Assembly (NCBI RefSeq): GCF_022059845.1
Contig: NZ_CP091851.1
Span: 5,011,501 to 5,075,500 of the forward strand
DNA: 64,000 bases
DNA from: Terrirubrum flagellatum
Lineage (GTDB): Bacteria; Pseudomonadota; Alphaproteobacteria; Rhizobiales; Beijerinckiaceae
Direction: 5' to 3'
Under the pieces are notes generated by a model. It had not been told where the DNA came from. It saw only the letters and a list, made by a program, of their open reading frames with translations, and did no database searches. The position numbers and the translations under genes are program-made. Of the stretch, positions 35,716 through 43,710 are shown in pieces. Numbering within the stretch: position 1 is the stretch's first letter; each line of letters opens with the position of its first letter.

Positions 35716-37176
35716 ATGTATATCCAACTCCTTGTTGATCCGTTGCGCCTCTGGAGCTGGCACGCGGCGCTGGCGACTGACCTTCAGGCTGCCGGCCATC
35801 GCGTTTCTGTCAAGCTTGCGCCCACCGCAACGCACAAGGCCTTGCCGGCGGGCTATACGCTTCTCGAAGCGCTGGAGACAATGACCGCACGGGGCCGGCG
35901 GATTCGCTATGCGAAGCGCATAGCTCGCTCGGACATCGCGGTTAGCGATGCGTCGAACGATGAGGCTGCTGATCTGATCATCGACACAACCGGAACGGCG
36001 GCGCACGCGTCCGAGAGCGCGAATCGAATCGCGCTGACATTCGACGGCGGCGAGGAATCCGTCGCGATGATCGCTCTCTGCGAGGGAGCGCTTCCCACGC
36101 TCACATTGACGCGCGGCGATGGAACGCTGATCGCCAGCGCGACGCCTGCGATCGAGCGGCCGCTTTCGCTGACGCGGGCGCTCGATCATCTCTTCTCGCG
36201 GGCGCTGACGCTGTGTCGGAGTGCGCCGCGTTTTCTTCAGAAGAACGGAACGCCAGGAGTTGAGCCGGACATCGCGATGCGACGGAGCGCAAGCTTCTCA
36301 CCCGTCGCCGCGAAGCTTGCGGCGCGCGCCATTGCCGCGCGACTTGCGGCTATGGTGAAGCAGGGGCCGCGCTGGCGCACGGGCTACCGCATCGCCGCCA
36401 GTGATCGCGTGATCGATCGCATGCAATGGCCGGCGTCTTCCTATTCGATGCTGAGCGATGACGGCGCGCGCTTCTACGCCGATCCTTTCCCGGTCTGGAG
36501 AGGCGGCGTCTGCCATGTCTTCATCGAGGAGTATCCGTTCGCGACAGGCAAGGGCGTGTTGAGCGTTTTCACGCTCGATAAGGAAGGGCGCGCCTCGACC
36601 GTGCGGCTGGCGCTGGAGCGGCCCTACCATCTCTCCTATCCCATGATCTTCGAGCGCAACGGCGCGACGTGGATGATTCCGGAGACGAGCAACGCGCGAA
36701 CGATCGAGCTCTATCGCGCTGATCCCTTTCCCGATCGCTGGGTGTTCGAGCGGACTTTGGTGGAGAACGTGATTGCGTCGGATATGACGCTGCTCGAACA
36801 TGGCGGCAAGCTCTGGCTGCTTGGCACGCTGGCTGAAGAAGGGGGCTCGACCTGGGACGGGCTCGGCGCCTTCGTCGCCGACGATCTCTTCGGCGCATGG
36901 CGCGCGCATCCCGCCAATCCCCTGCTGATCGACGCCTCCTGCGCGCGACCGGCGGGATTCGCGGCGTCAACCTCCGCAGGACTCGTGCGGCCGGTTCAGG
37001 ACTGTCGCGCCCGCTACGGCGCTGGTCTGGCGCTCGCGCGCATCGACAGGCTCGACGAAGAAGGATTTGCGCAGACGGTCATCGCGCGCCTGCCGCCCGA
37101 CGCGCGCTGGAAAGCGGTGGGCGCACATACGCTCAACGAATCCGAAGGCGTGGAGGTGGTCGACTGGATTTCGTGA
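35716..37176 (+). CDS. GINT1-like beta-propeller glycosyltransferase-type protein
   Basis: A 486-residue protein in two parts. Residues 1-230 have a weak formyltransferase-like Rossmann pattern (LLVDPLRLWSWHAALATDLQAAGHRV, ADLIIDTTGTAAH). Residues 235-486 carry blades with FYADPFPVWRGGVCHVFIEE, RPYHLSYPMIFERNGATWMIPE, IELYRADPFPDRWVFERTL and SDMTLLEHGGKLWLLGTL, the pattern of the glucosamine inositolphosphorylceramide transferase 1 (GINT1) N-terminal domain, a GH43/68-like propeller. ATG 35716 is preferred over 35626 because the extra residues are not conserved-looking. It presumably transfers or binds an amino sugar in polysaccharide assembly; the reaction is not known for the bacterial forms. 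Confidence 0.6.
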   Translation: MYIQLLVDPLRLWSWHAALATDLQAAGHRVSVKLAPTATHKALPAGYTLLEALETMTARGRRIRYAKRIARSDIAVSDASNDEAADLIIDTTGTAAHASESANRIALTFDGGEESVAMIALCEGALPTLTLTRGDGTLIASATPAIERPLSLTRALDHLFSRALTLCRSAPRFLQKNGTPGVEPDIAMRRSASFSPVAAKLAARAIAARLAAMVKQGPRWRTGYRIAASDRVIDRMQWPASSYSMLSDDGARFYADPFPVWRGGVCHVFIEEYPFATGKGVLSVFTLDKEGRASTVRLALERPYHLSYPMIFERNGATWMIPETSNARTIELYRADPFPDRWVFERTLVENVIASDMTLLEHGGKLWLLGTLAEEGGSTWDGLGAFVADDLFGAWRAHPANPLLIDASCARPAGFAASTSAGLVRPVQDCRARYGAGLALARIDRLDEEGFAQTVIARLPPDARWKAVGAHTLNESEGVEVVDWIS

Positions 37177-37191
37177 GCGCGTGCGTCGCTC

Positions 37192-38202
37192 TCAGATCCG
37201 GTCCTTCACTTCGAAGCCATGCGCGAAGGGGTCGCGATCGTCGATGAAGATCGTGTTGTAACCGGTCTGCCGCGCCCAGCCTTCGATCGAAGGAATGATC
37301 GCCTCGTAGTTCCCGACTTTCGCGGCGGCCTCGACGCGTCCCTTGAAGATCGAACCGATGATGCTCTCGTGATTGAAGGCGTCGCCAACCTTCAGCTTGC
37401 CCAGCGCCGCCCACTGCGCCATGCGCGCGGATGTGCCTGTGCCGCAGGGCGATCTATCGATCGCCTTGTCGCCATAAAAGACTGCGTTGCGCGCATGCGC
37501 GTCCGGCTTCGTCGGCTTACCCGTCCACAGCACATGCGACAGGCCGCGGATCAGCGGATTATCGGGATGAACGAAGTCATACTTCGCGCGGAACGCCGCG
37601 CGCACGCGTGGGCTGAGCCGCAGAATGTCTGATGGCTGGATGTCAGCGATATCGGTGAAGACATCCTGTGGATCGACGATGGCGTAGAAATTCCCGCCAT
37701 AAGCGACGTCAACCTTGAGTTCGCCAAGCCCCTCGACTTCGGCGGTCAGCCCGCGCGAATGCAGGAAAGAGGGCACATTGGTGATGCGAACGGAATCGAT
37801 ATAGGCGCCGTTCTGGACATAGGTCGCGACAACCTTGCCTGCGGGCGTGTCGATGTTGAGAACGCCCGGCGTCTTCGGCGAAACGAGTCCACGCTCCAGC
37901 GCCATCGTCACCGTGCCGATCGTGCCATGGCCGCACATGGGCAAACAGCCTGACGTCTCGATGAAGAGAGAGCCGATATCGCAATCTTCACGCGTCGGCG
38001 GATAGAGGATCGCGCCGGACATCATGTCATGGCCGCGCGGCTCGAACATCAGCCCGGTGCGAATCCAGTCGAACTCTGCGAGGAAATGCTCGCGGCGCTC
38101 GGCCATGGTCTTGCCTTCAAGACGCGGACCGCCGCCGGCGACCAGCCGCACGGGATTGCCGCAGGTATGTCCGTCGACGCAGAAGAAAGTGTGCGTGGCC
38201 AT
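37192..38202 (-). CDS. 4-hydroxyproline 2-epimerase (proline racemase family)
   Basis: A 336-residue proline racemase-fold enzyme. Both catalytic cysteines are present: Cys90 in LPMCGHGTIG and Cys253 in RSPCGTGTSA. Two Cys acids mean a true epimerase rather than a 3-hydroxyproline dehydratase, which has Thr or Ser at one site. It would interconvert trans-4-hydroxy-L-proline and cis-4-hydroxy-D-proline. The next two genes on the same strand supply the following catabolic steps. It lies 2 bp after the D-amino-acid oxidoreductase gene, so all are one operon. Confidence 0.9.
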   Translation of the reverse strand: MATHTFFCVDGHTCGNPVRLVAGGGPRLEGKTMAERREHFLAEFDWIRTGLMFEPRGHDMMSGAILYPPTREDCDIGSLFIETSGCLPMCGHGTIGTVTMALERGLVSPKTPGVLNIDTPAGKVVATYVQNGAYIDSVRITNVPSFLHSRGLTAEVEGLGELKVDVAYGGNFYAIVDPQDVFTDIADIQPSDILRLSPRVRAAFRAKYDFVHPDNPLIRGLSHVLWTGKPTKPDAHARNAVFYGDKAIDRSPCGTGTSARMAQWAALGKLKVGDAFNHESIIGSIFKGRVEAAAKVGNYEAIIPSIEGWARQTGYNTIFIDDRDPFAHGFEVKDRI

Positions 38203-38204
38203 GA

Positions 38205-39437
38205 TCAGAATCGCTGCGCGCTGAAAGGCGTGAGGTCGATGGATGTCGGCCGCCCGCCGACGAGTTCCGCAATCAGCCGCCCGGTCGCGGCTGATTGCGT
38301 GAGACCGTAATGACCGTGACCGAAGGCGTAAAGCACGGCGTTCGATGCGGTCGACTGGCCGATGACGGGAAGCGAATCCGGCAGCGACGGGCGATGCCCC
38401 ATCCAGAGGCGACCGGTCTCGAAGGCGGGCGCGCCTTTGAGAAAGCGCGCGGCCTTGTCGTAGAGCGCGCGCGTGCGAGCATGGTTCGGCGGCGCGCTCA
38501 ATCCGGCGAATTCGACGGCGCCGCCGATGCGAAGGCCCGACTCAAGCGGCGATGTGACGAAGCCGTGCCCTTCAAACGCGATCGGTCGCGAAATCAGGCC
38601 GGTGACGCCGGGAAAGCTGACATTGTAGCCGCGCTCGCTTTCGAGCGGGATCGCGTCGCCAAGCTGTTTTGCGATCTCGCGCGACCAGACGCCCGCGGCG
38701 AGAATGATGCGATCGGCGTCAAGCGTCGATCCATCGTCGAAGCGAAGGCGCGGCCGCTCGCCGCTTTCGATTGCGATTACTGCGCCCTTGTGAAAGGCGA
38801 GACCACGCTCCATTGCCCTGTCGAACAAAGTCGTGGTGACGAGACGCGGGTCGGACACATGCGCCGTGTTGGCGTGATAGGCGGCCTGTGCAAAGCGATC
38901 ATCGAGCGCGGGCTCGAGCTGTTTCAGCTCATCGCGATTGATGAGATGGAGATCGACGCCGACTTCCTTCTGCCGCGCGAAAATCGGCCGCATGCGCGCA
39001 AACATCGCGGGATCATCGAAGACATAGAGGCCGCCGCGATAATGGATGAGATTGTTGATCGCCAGCGCATCGGCGCGCGCCTTCCAAACCGGCATCGCGA
39101 GCGATTGCAGCGCAATCAGCGCCTCCATGGCGCGATGATAGGGTCCAGGTCGCGCCGCAAGAACGAAGCGGATGAACCAGGGCGCGACGCCAAGCGCATA
39201 GGTCCAGCGGATCGCAAGCGGCCCGAGCGGATCGGTCAGAAATCCCGGAATCTGGCGCAGGATTTTCGGCGAGGCGAGCGGCGTGATGTCGGTATGCGCG
39301 ATCCAGCCGGCGTTGCCCTGCGATGTGCCGGCCGCAGGGCCTTCGCGATCAACGATCGTGATTTCATAGCCTTCGTCGGCGAGCGCATGCGCGCAATTCA
39401 GCCCGACGACGCCGGCGCCGACGACGATGATTTTCAT
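38205..39437 (-). CDS. FAD-dependent D-amino-acid dehydrogenase (probable cis-4-hydroxy-D-proline dehydrogenase)
   Basis: A 410-residue DadA-type flavoprotein. It opens with the FAD-binding VVGAGVVGLNCAHALADEGYEITIVDRE and has the C-terminal FAD contact PVIGQSTASNAVLYAFGHGHYGLTQSAATG. Substrate specificity is inferred from the operon: between a hydroxyproline epimerase and a DapA-family enzyme, the expected reaction is oxidation of cis-4-hydroxy-D-proline to 1-pyrroline-4-hydroxy-2-carboxylate. Broad D-amino-acid oxidation is the alternative. The substrate would be delivered by transporters that are not in this window. Confidence 0.82.
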   Translation of the reverse strand: MKIIVVGAGVVGLNCAHALADEGYEITIVDREGPAAGTSQGNAGWIAHTDITPLASPKILRQIPGFLTDPLGPLAIRWTYALGVAPWFIRFVLAARPGPYHRAMEALIALQSLAMPVWKARADALAINNLIHYRGGLYVFDDPAMFARMRPIFARQKEVGVDLHLINRDELKQLEPALDDRFAQAAYHANTAHVSDPRLVTTTLFDRAMERGLAFHKGAVIAIESGERPRLRFDDGSTLDADRIILAAGVWSREIAKQLGDAIPLESERGYNVSFPGVTGLISRPIAFEGHGFVTSPLESGLRIGGAVEFAGLSAPPNHARTRALYDKAARFLKGAPAFETGRLWMGHRPSLPDSLPVIGQSTASNAVLYAFGHGHYGLTQSAATGRLIAELVGGRPTSIDLTPFSAQRF

Positions 39438-39457
39438 GCGCAGTCAGATCGGCCGGA

Positions 39458-40378
39458 TCACGCCGCTTTGCTGAGGCCGGAGAGATCCGGCCGCGTCGCC
39501 AGCGCCTTCTTCACCACGGCTTCAATATGCGCACGTTCGGCGCCGATCACCGGGAGACGCGGCGCGCGGCAGCGATCGTTCGTGCCCGTGACCAGCGCTT
39601 CGACCAGCTTGATATTCTGCACGAGCTTGGTCGAGACATCGAGATCAAGCAGCGGCTGGAACCAGCGATAGATCTGCGTCGCTTCCGCGAAACGACCCTG
39701 CTGCGACAGCCGCCAGATCGCGACCGTTTCCTCGGGGAACGCGCAGACGAGGCCGGCGACCCAGCCTTGCGCGCCGACGGAGAAGCTTTCGAGCGCGAGA
39801 TTGTCGACGCCGGTGAAGACGCGATAGCGATCGCCGCAAGCGTTGAAGATTTTGGTCACGCGGCGCACGTCATCGGACGATTCCTTCACCGCGGCGAAGA
39901 GCGGCTCATCCGCCATCTCGACCAACATCGCCGGCGTGATGTCGACGCCGTAGGCAACGGGATTGATGTAGATCATCACCGGTTTGCCGCCGGCCTTCGC
40001 CACGGCGCGATAATGCGTGATGGTCTCGCGCGCGTCGGACTTGTAGGGCGCGCCGGGCAGCACCATGAAGCCGTCGACGCCCTGCTTCGTAGCCTTCTCC
40101 GCGAGCGAGCAGCCCTTGCGGGTCGAGCTTTCCATGATCGTCAGCAGCACCGGGATGCGGCCGGCGGCGACGCGGCGCGCTACTCCAAGGATCTCCAGCT
40201 TTTCCTCGGGATCGAGCGTCGAGGCCTCGCCGAGCGAGCCGCAGACGATGAGGCCGTCGACGCCGGCCTTCACCTGCAGCGCGAAGCTCTTCTCCATTTC
40301 GGCGATGTCGAGCCTGTCATCCTCGGTGAATCGGGTGGTGACGGCGGGAAACACGCCGGTCCAGAGGTTCGCGGCCAT
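39458..40378 (-). CDS. DapA-family aldolase/deaminase (probable 1-pyrroline-4-hydroxy-2-carboxylate deaminase)
   Basis: A 306-residue TIM-barrel protein of the dihydrodipicolinate synthase family. The family motif GSLGEASTLDPEEKL lies near residue 47 and the Schiff-base Lys in FAAVKESSDD; the Tyr in MIYINP is also in place. In hydroxyproline loci this enzyme converts 1-pyrroline-4-hydroxy-2-carboxylate to alpha-ketoglutarate semialdehyde. ATG 40378 (MAANLW) is preferred over the longer frame because the upstream residues overlap the divergent promoter. The semialdehyde dehydrogenase that finishes the pathway is not seen here. Confidence 0.8.
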   Translation of the reverse strand: MAANLWTGVFPAVTTRFTEDDRLDIAEMEKSFALQVKAGVDGLIVCGSLGEASTLDPEEKLEILGVARRVAAGRIPVLLTIMESSTRKGCSLAEKATKQGVDGFMVLPGAPYKSDARETITHYRAVAKAGGKPVMIYINPVAYGVDITPAMLVEMADEPLFAAVKESSDDVRRVTKIFNACGDRYRVFTGVDNLALESFSVGAQGWVAGLVCAFPEETVAIWRLSQQGRFAEATQIYRWFQPLLDLDVSTKLVQNIKLVEALVTGTNDRCRAPRLPVIGAERAHIEAVVKKALATRPDLSGLSKAA

Positions 40379-40445
40379 GACAGTCTCTCTTGCGTGACGA
40401 TGTAGCGTGATATATCTGATAGGCGTGCGGAGCGTCAAGGCCGAT
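40379..40445. promoter_or_regulatory. Divergent promoter region of the hydroxyproline operon and GntR regulator
   Basis: Only 67 bp separate the two divergent starts, so both promoters overlap and one operator can control both. A perfect 8-bp palindrome GATATATC lies at 40409-40416, inside GTGATATATCTG (40407-40418); a related GTGATATATTAG occurs at 41139-41150 past the regulator gene. This is a candidate GntR-family operator. Confidence 0.35.
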
Positions 40446-41120
40446 ATGGATCAGCGGCTCGAAACGAGGAAGGGAGGCGAGACGCTGGCCGAGCGGGCCT
40501 ATCGCCTGCTCGAGGAGCGGATCGTCACGCTGAAGCTCGCGCCGGGCGCCTGGGTCACGGAGCAGGAGTTGGCCTCGCAGGCGGGTCTTGGACGCACACC
40601 GGTGCGCGAGGCGGTGCAGAAGCTCATCGGCGAAGGTCTTGTCATCGTCTATCCCCGCCGCGGCATGCTCATTTCCGACATCAGCCCGATCGATGTGTTT
40701 CAGGCGCTGGATACGCGCATGGCGCTGGAGCGGCTTCAGGCGCGGGACGCGGCGCTGCGAGGGAAGCCGGCGGAACGAAAAATGGCCTTGGAATATGCAG
40801 GAAAAATGCGATCTTTCTGCAAATCCGGCGGCGACGCCGCAATCGACGACTATCTCGCGATGGACAACGCCGCCGACGCGCTGCTGGCGACGGCGGCGAG
40901 CAATCCGTTCACGAGCAAGGCGTTGCAACCCCTGCAGTCGATCTCGCGTCGCGCCTGGTTCCGTTTCTGCCGCGACGCCGATCTCGCGTCGGCGGCTACG
41001 CTGCACGCCGATCTGCTGGACGCGGTGGCTGAGGCGCAGGCTGAGAGGGCGGCGGCCGCCGCCGGCGACCTCGTCGAGCATGTGCGAGACGCCATCCGCG
41101 CGGGATTGCGCGCCGGTTGA
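40446..41120 (+). CDS. GntR-family (FadR-type) transcriptional regulator
   Basis: A 224-residue regulator with an N-terminal winged helix (LAERAYRLLEERIVTLKLAPGAWVTEQELASQAGLGRTPVREAVQKL, with the family's R-T-P-V-R-E-A recognition turn) and an all-helical FCD-type C-terminal ligand domain that would bind a small carboxylate via metal. ATG 40446 (MDQRLETRKG) is preferred to the upstream GTG/ATA-rich frame. It is divergent from the hydroxyproline catabolic operon and is most likely its repressor, with hydroxyproline or a pathway intermediate as inducer. Confidence 0.88.
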   Translation: MDQRLETRKGGETLAERAYRLLEERIVTLKLAPGAWVTEQELASQAGLGRTPVREAVQKLIGEGLVIVYPRRGMLISDISPIDVFQALDTRMALERLQARDAALRGKPAERKMALEYAGKMRSFCKSGGDAAIDDYLAMDNAADALLATAASNPFTSKALQPLQSISRRAWFRFCRDADLASAATLHADLLDAVAEAQAERAAAAAGDLVEHVRDAIRAGLRAG

Positions 41121-41154
41121 TCGCGACTCGCTGCCGGAGTGATATATTAGTGGG

Positions 41155-41895
41155 TCAATCCGCCATCAATTTCGTCAGCGCCGGAGGCAGGCCGATCGTT
41201 TCGACCGGCGGCGCCTTGGCGAGCGGACCGCGTTCCGCCTTGCGCGCGTTGACGCGGACCATTGCCTCCAAAGCTCCCATGGTCGCCTGCATGCAATCGA
41301 TCAGCGGCGCGGACGCGCGGTCGGCGATTTTCTCAGCGATGCCAAGGAGCCCGGCGCCGCCGAGGATGACGATGTCTGCCCCATCCTTCTCGATCGCGGC
41401 GTTGCAGGCGTCTGCGAGCAGCGCGTAGGCGGCTTCGGGGTTGGCGGCGATCTCCGCGCCGGTGGGCGCGACGGTGCGCACGCTCGCGAGCCGGTCCTTC
41501 AGTCCGATCATCGCAACGAACTCTTCCAGCATTGGCCCCCAGCGCAGGCCGCCTGTGATGATCGAGAAGCGTTGGCCGAGCGTGCAGGCGACATGGCAGG
41601 ACGCCTCCGCCATCCCCGTCACCGGAGCATGCGAGGCTTCGCGAAGCGCAAGCAGGCCGGGATCGCCGAAGCAGGCCAGCATCACGCCATCGGCGCCTTC
41701 GCCGTGGCGCGCATAGGCGTCGAGCGCGGCGTGGCCGGCGATCGCCGCGGCGGCGCGCGAGCCGATATAGCGCGCGCCGAAAGCCGCCGTGACGCCGATG
41801 ATCTCCGTTCCCGGAGCCGCGGCGCGTCGCGCCGCATTGGCGACGAGATCGGTGATGCTTTCGCTGGTGTTGGGATTGATCAGAAGAAGCCGCAT
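41155..41895 (-). CDS. Aspartate/glutamate/hydantoin racemase-family protein
   Basis: A 246-residue protein starting MRLLLINPNTSESIT, the signature of hydantoin racemase (HyuE) and related Asp/Glu racemases. The first catalytic Cys region is VMLACFGDPGLLALREA and the second ADIVILGGAGLLG, where the usual Cys of the family (GCAGL) reads GGAGL, so one acid/base Cys seems to be replaced by Gly. That change questions racemase activity and hints at an isomerase, decarboxylase or other role. ATG 41895 is preferred over the longer frame. It converges on the GntR gene and is divergent from the AtzG/AtzE-like pair. Confidence 0.75.
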   Translation of the reverse strand: MRLLLINPNTSESITDLVANAARRAAAPGTEIIGVTAAFGARYIGSRAAAAIAGHAALDAYARHGEGADGVMLACFGDPGLLALREASHAPVTGMAEASCHVACTLGQRFSIITGGLRWGPMLEEFVAMIGLKDRLASVRTVAPTGAEIAANPEAAYALLADACNAAIEKDGADIVILGGAGLLGIAEKIADRASAPLIDCMQATMGALEAMVRVNARKAERGPLAKAPPVETIGLPPALTKLMAD

Positions 41896-42057
41896 GGCGT
41901 GTTGAAGCCGGTTCGGCGGCGGCTTGGCAAGGTCCTTGCGACCGGAGCGCTGCAATGCTGCGTCGAGTTTGCTGCAGGTTGCCGACCTCGCGCCAATCGT
42001 CTCATCATGTCGGCATTCGCAGCGCGCGTCGCGTCAGGGATCGGGGGCGTAATCCAG

Positions 42058-42264
42058 ATGAGTGAAGCAACGAAGGCGGCGCCTGACACCGTCGCCGCGA
42101 ATGCGAAGCGCGGCGGGCTTGAAATCGATGATGCGACGGCTGCGCGGATCGCCAGCGCGGTCTCCCCGGCGCTCGGCGCCTTCGATTGCGCGGCGTTGCG
42201 GCTGCCGATGGAGGAGGAGCCGTCGGGATGGACGCGCCGCGCGACCGAAGGAGCCGCGGAATGA
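42058..42264 (+). CDS. AtzG/GatC-like small amidase partner (DUF4089-type)
   Basis: A 68-residue protein ending immediately at the amidase gene, with its stop overlapping the amidase start (ATGA). Helical content is high, and the C-terminal AALRLPMEEEPSGWTRRA segment resembles the tail that wraps around the amidase in GatC/AtzG-type partners. Length equals that of AtzG, the 68-residue partner of 1-carboxybiuret hydrolase AtzE. The sequence is too short for certainty; the call depends on size, position and the overlap. Confidence 0.55.
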   Translation: MSEATKAAPDTVAANAKRGGLEIDDATAARIASAVSPALGAFDCAALRLPMEEEPSGWTRRATEGAAE

Positions 42265-43673
42265 GCGCCGCCTCGAACGATCCCGCGCTCTGGACGCTGA
42301 GCGAGGCGCTGACGGCGCTGAAACGCAAGCGCGTGTCTTCGCTGGAGCTGACGAAAGCCTGTCTTGCGCGCATCGAGCGTATCGCGCCGAAACTCAACGC
42401 CTTTCTTTCCGTCGATGCGGAGGCGGCGCTGAAGGCGGCGCGCGCTGCTGATCGCGCGCGGGCGAAGGGCGATAAGCTTCCGCTGCTCGGAATTCCGCTC
42501 GCTCATAAGGATATGTTCGCGCGCAAGGGGCGGACGATGTCGCGCGGCGCGCGGCAGAGTTTTGCGCCCGACGTCGAGGACGCGACCGTGATCGCGCGTC
42601 TCGCCGCGGCGGGCGCGCTGCATCTTGGCCCGCTGCACATGAATGAGTTCGCGTTCGGACCGACCGGGCACAATGTCCATGACGGCCCCGCGCGCAACGC
42701 CTGGGATGTGACGCGCATCACCGGCGGATCATCTTCGGGATCGGCGACGTCGGTTGCGGCGCGGTTGATCTATGGCGCGTTGGGCTCTGACACCGGCGGC
42801 TCCGTACGTATGCCGGCGCATTTCTGCGGCGTGACCGGCCTCAAGACGAGCTATGGCCGCGTGTCGCGCGCCGGCGCCATGCCGCTCTCCTTCACGCTCG
42901 ACACGATCGGTCCGCTGGCGAGAAGCGCCGAGGACGCCGCCTGGCTTCTCTCCGTGATCGCAGGCGTCGATCCGCGCGACGCGACTGTTCCTGACATCGC
43001 GGTTCCAAAACCACCCTCGGCGAAGGCGCCTGCGGCGGGCATGACAATCGGCGTTCCCGACGCCTACTACAATGAGGGCCTCGATCCCTCGGTCGCCAAG
43101 GTGGTTGAGGACACGCTCGCTACGTTCAAATCACTCAAGGTGAAGATCAAGCCGGTCAAGCTGCCGGATCAGCGTCGCGTCAATGCGGCGTGCCAGGTCG
43201 TCATCGGCGTCGAGGCGACGGCGATCCATAAATCCATGCTGATCGACTCGCCGGAGAAATATGGCGCGCAGGTGCGCAACCGGCTGCAGAACGGGTTCGG
43301 CTTTTCAGGTGTCGAATATGTCGAGGCGATGCGCTTCCGCAGTTTCGCGCTCGCAGAATATCTCGCGGCGACGAAGGGATGCGACGCGATCCTTGTTCCG
43401 ACCTGCCCGACGCCTGCGCCGACGATCGAGGAGACCGATGTGGGCGGCGCGCCGGGCGCCGAGGCGATCATCCAGCAGATCACGCGCTATACGAGGCCGG
43501 CGAACATTCTCGGCCTGCCGTCGCTGACGATCCCGTGCGGCTTCTCCGAGGATGGAATGCCGATCGGATTGCAGCTCATGGGGGCGCCTTTCGCCGAAGC
43601 GACGTTGCTCGCGCTTGGCGGCGCATTCCAGGGCGCGACGGACTACCATCTCCGTATTCCGCCAGTTGATTGA
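42261..43673 (+). CDS. Amidase-signature hydrolase (AtzE-like)
   Basis: A 470-residue amidase. The Ser-cisSer-Lys triad is complete: Lys in PLAHKDMFARKG, cis-Ser in RITGGSSSGSATSVAA and nucleophile Ser in LGSDTGGSVRMPAHFCG. C-terminal family motifs are TRPANILGLPSLTIPCG and DGMPIGLQLMG. Its small partner lies directly upstream with a 4-bp overlap. AtzE-like enzymes hydrolyse short ureido or carboxybiuret-like compounds; other members cleave indoleacetamide or aryl amides. The nearby racemase-like gene hints at a hydantoin, ureido or allantoin-type nitrogen compound. Confidence 0.88.
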   Translation: MSAASNDPALWTLSEALTALKRKRVSSLELTKACLARIERIAPKLNAFLSVDAEAALKAARAADRARAKGDKLPLLGIPLAHKDMFARKGRTMSRGARQSFAPDVEDATVIARLAAAGALHLGPLHMNEFAFGPTGHNVHDGPARNAWDVTRITGGSSSGSATSVAARLIYGALGSDTGGSVRMPAHFCGVTGLKTSYGRVSRAGAMPLSFTLDTIGPLARSAEDAAWLLSVIAGVDPRDATVPDIAVPKPPSAKAPAAGMTIGVPDAYYNEGLDPSVAKVVEDTLATFKSLKVKIKPVKLPDQRRVNAACQVVIGVEATAIHKSMLIDSPEKYGAQVRNRLQNGFGFSGVEYVEAMRFRSFALAEYLAATKGCDAILVPTCPTPAPTIEETDVGGAPGAEAIIQQITRYTRPANILGLPSLTIPCGFSEDGMPIGLQLMGAPFAEATLLALGGAFQGATDYHLRIPPVD

Positions 43674-43710
43674 GCAACCATCGCGCCGCCCGATCAATTA
43701 TTCGGCACGG

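Noticed and set aside
38295-39671. 458-residue plus-strand frame opposite the D-amino-acid dehydrogenase and the end of the DapA-type gene
   Set aside because: It is opposite two genes with strong family motifs, and its composition is that of an antisense shadow.
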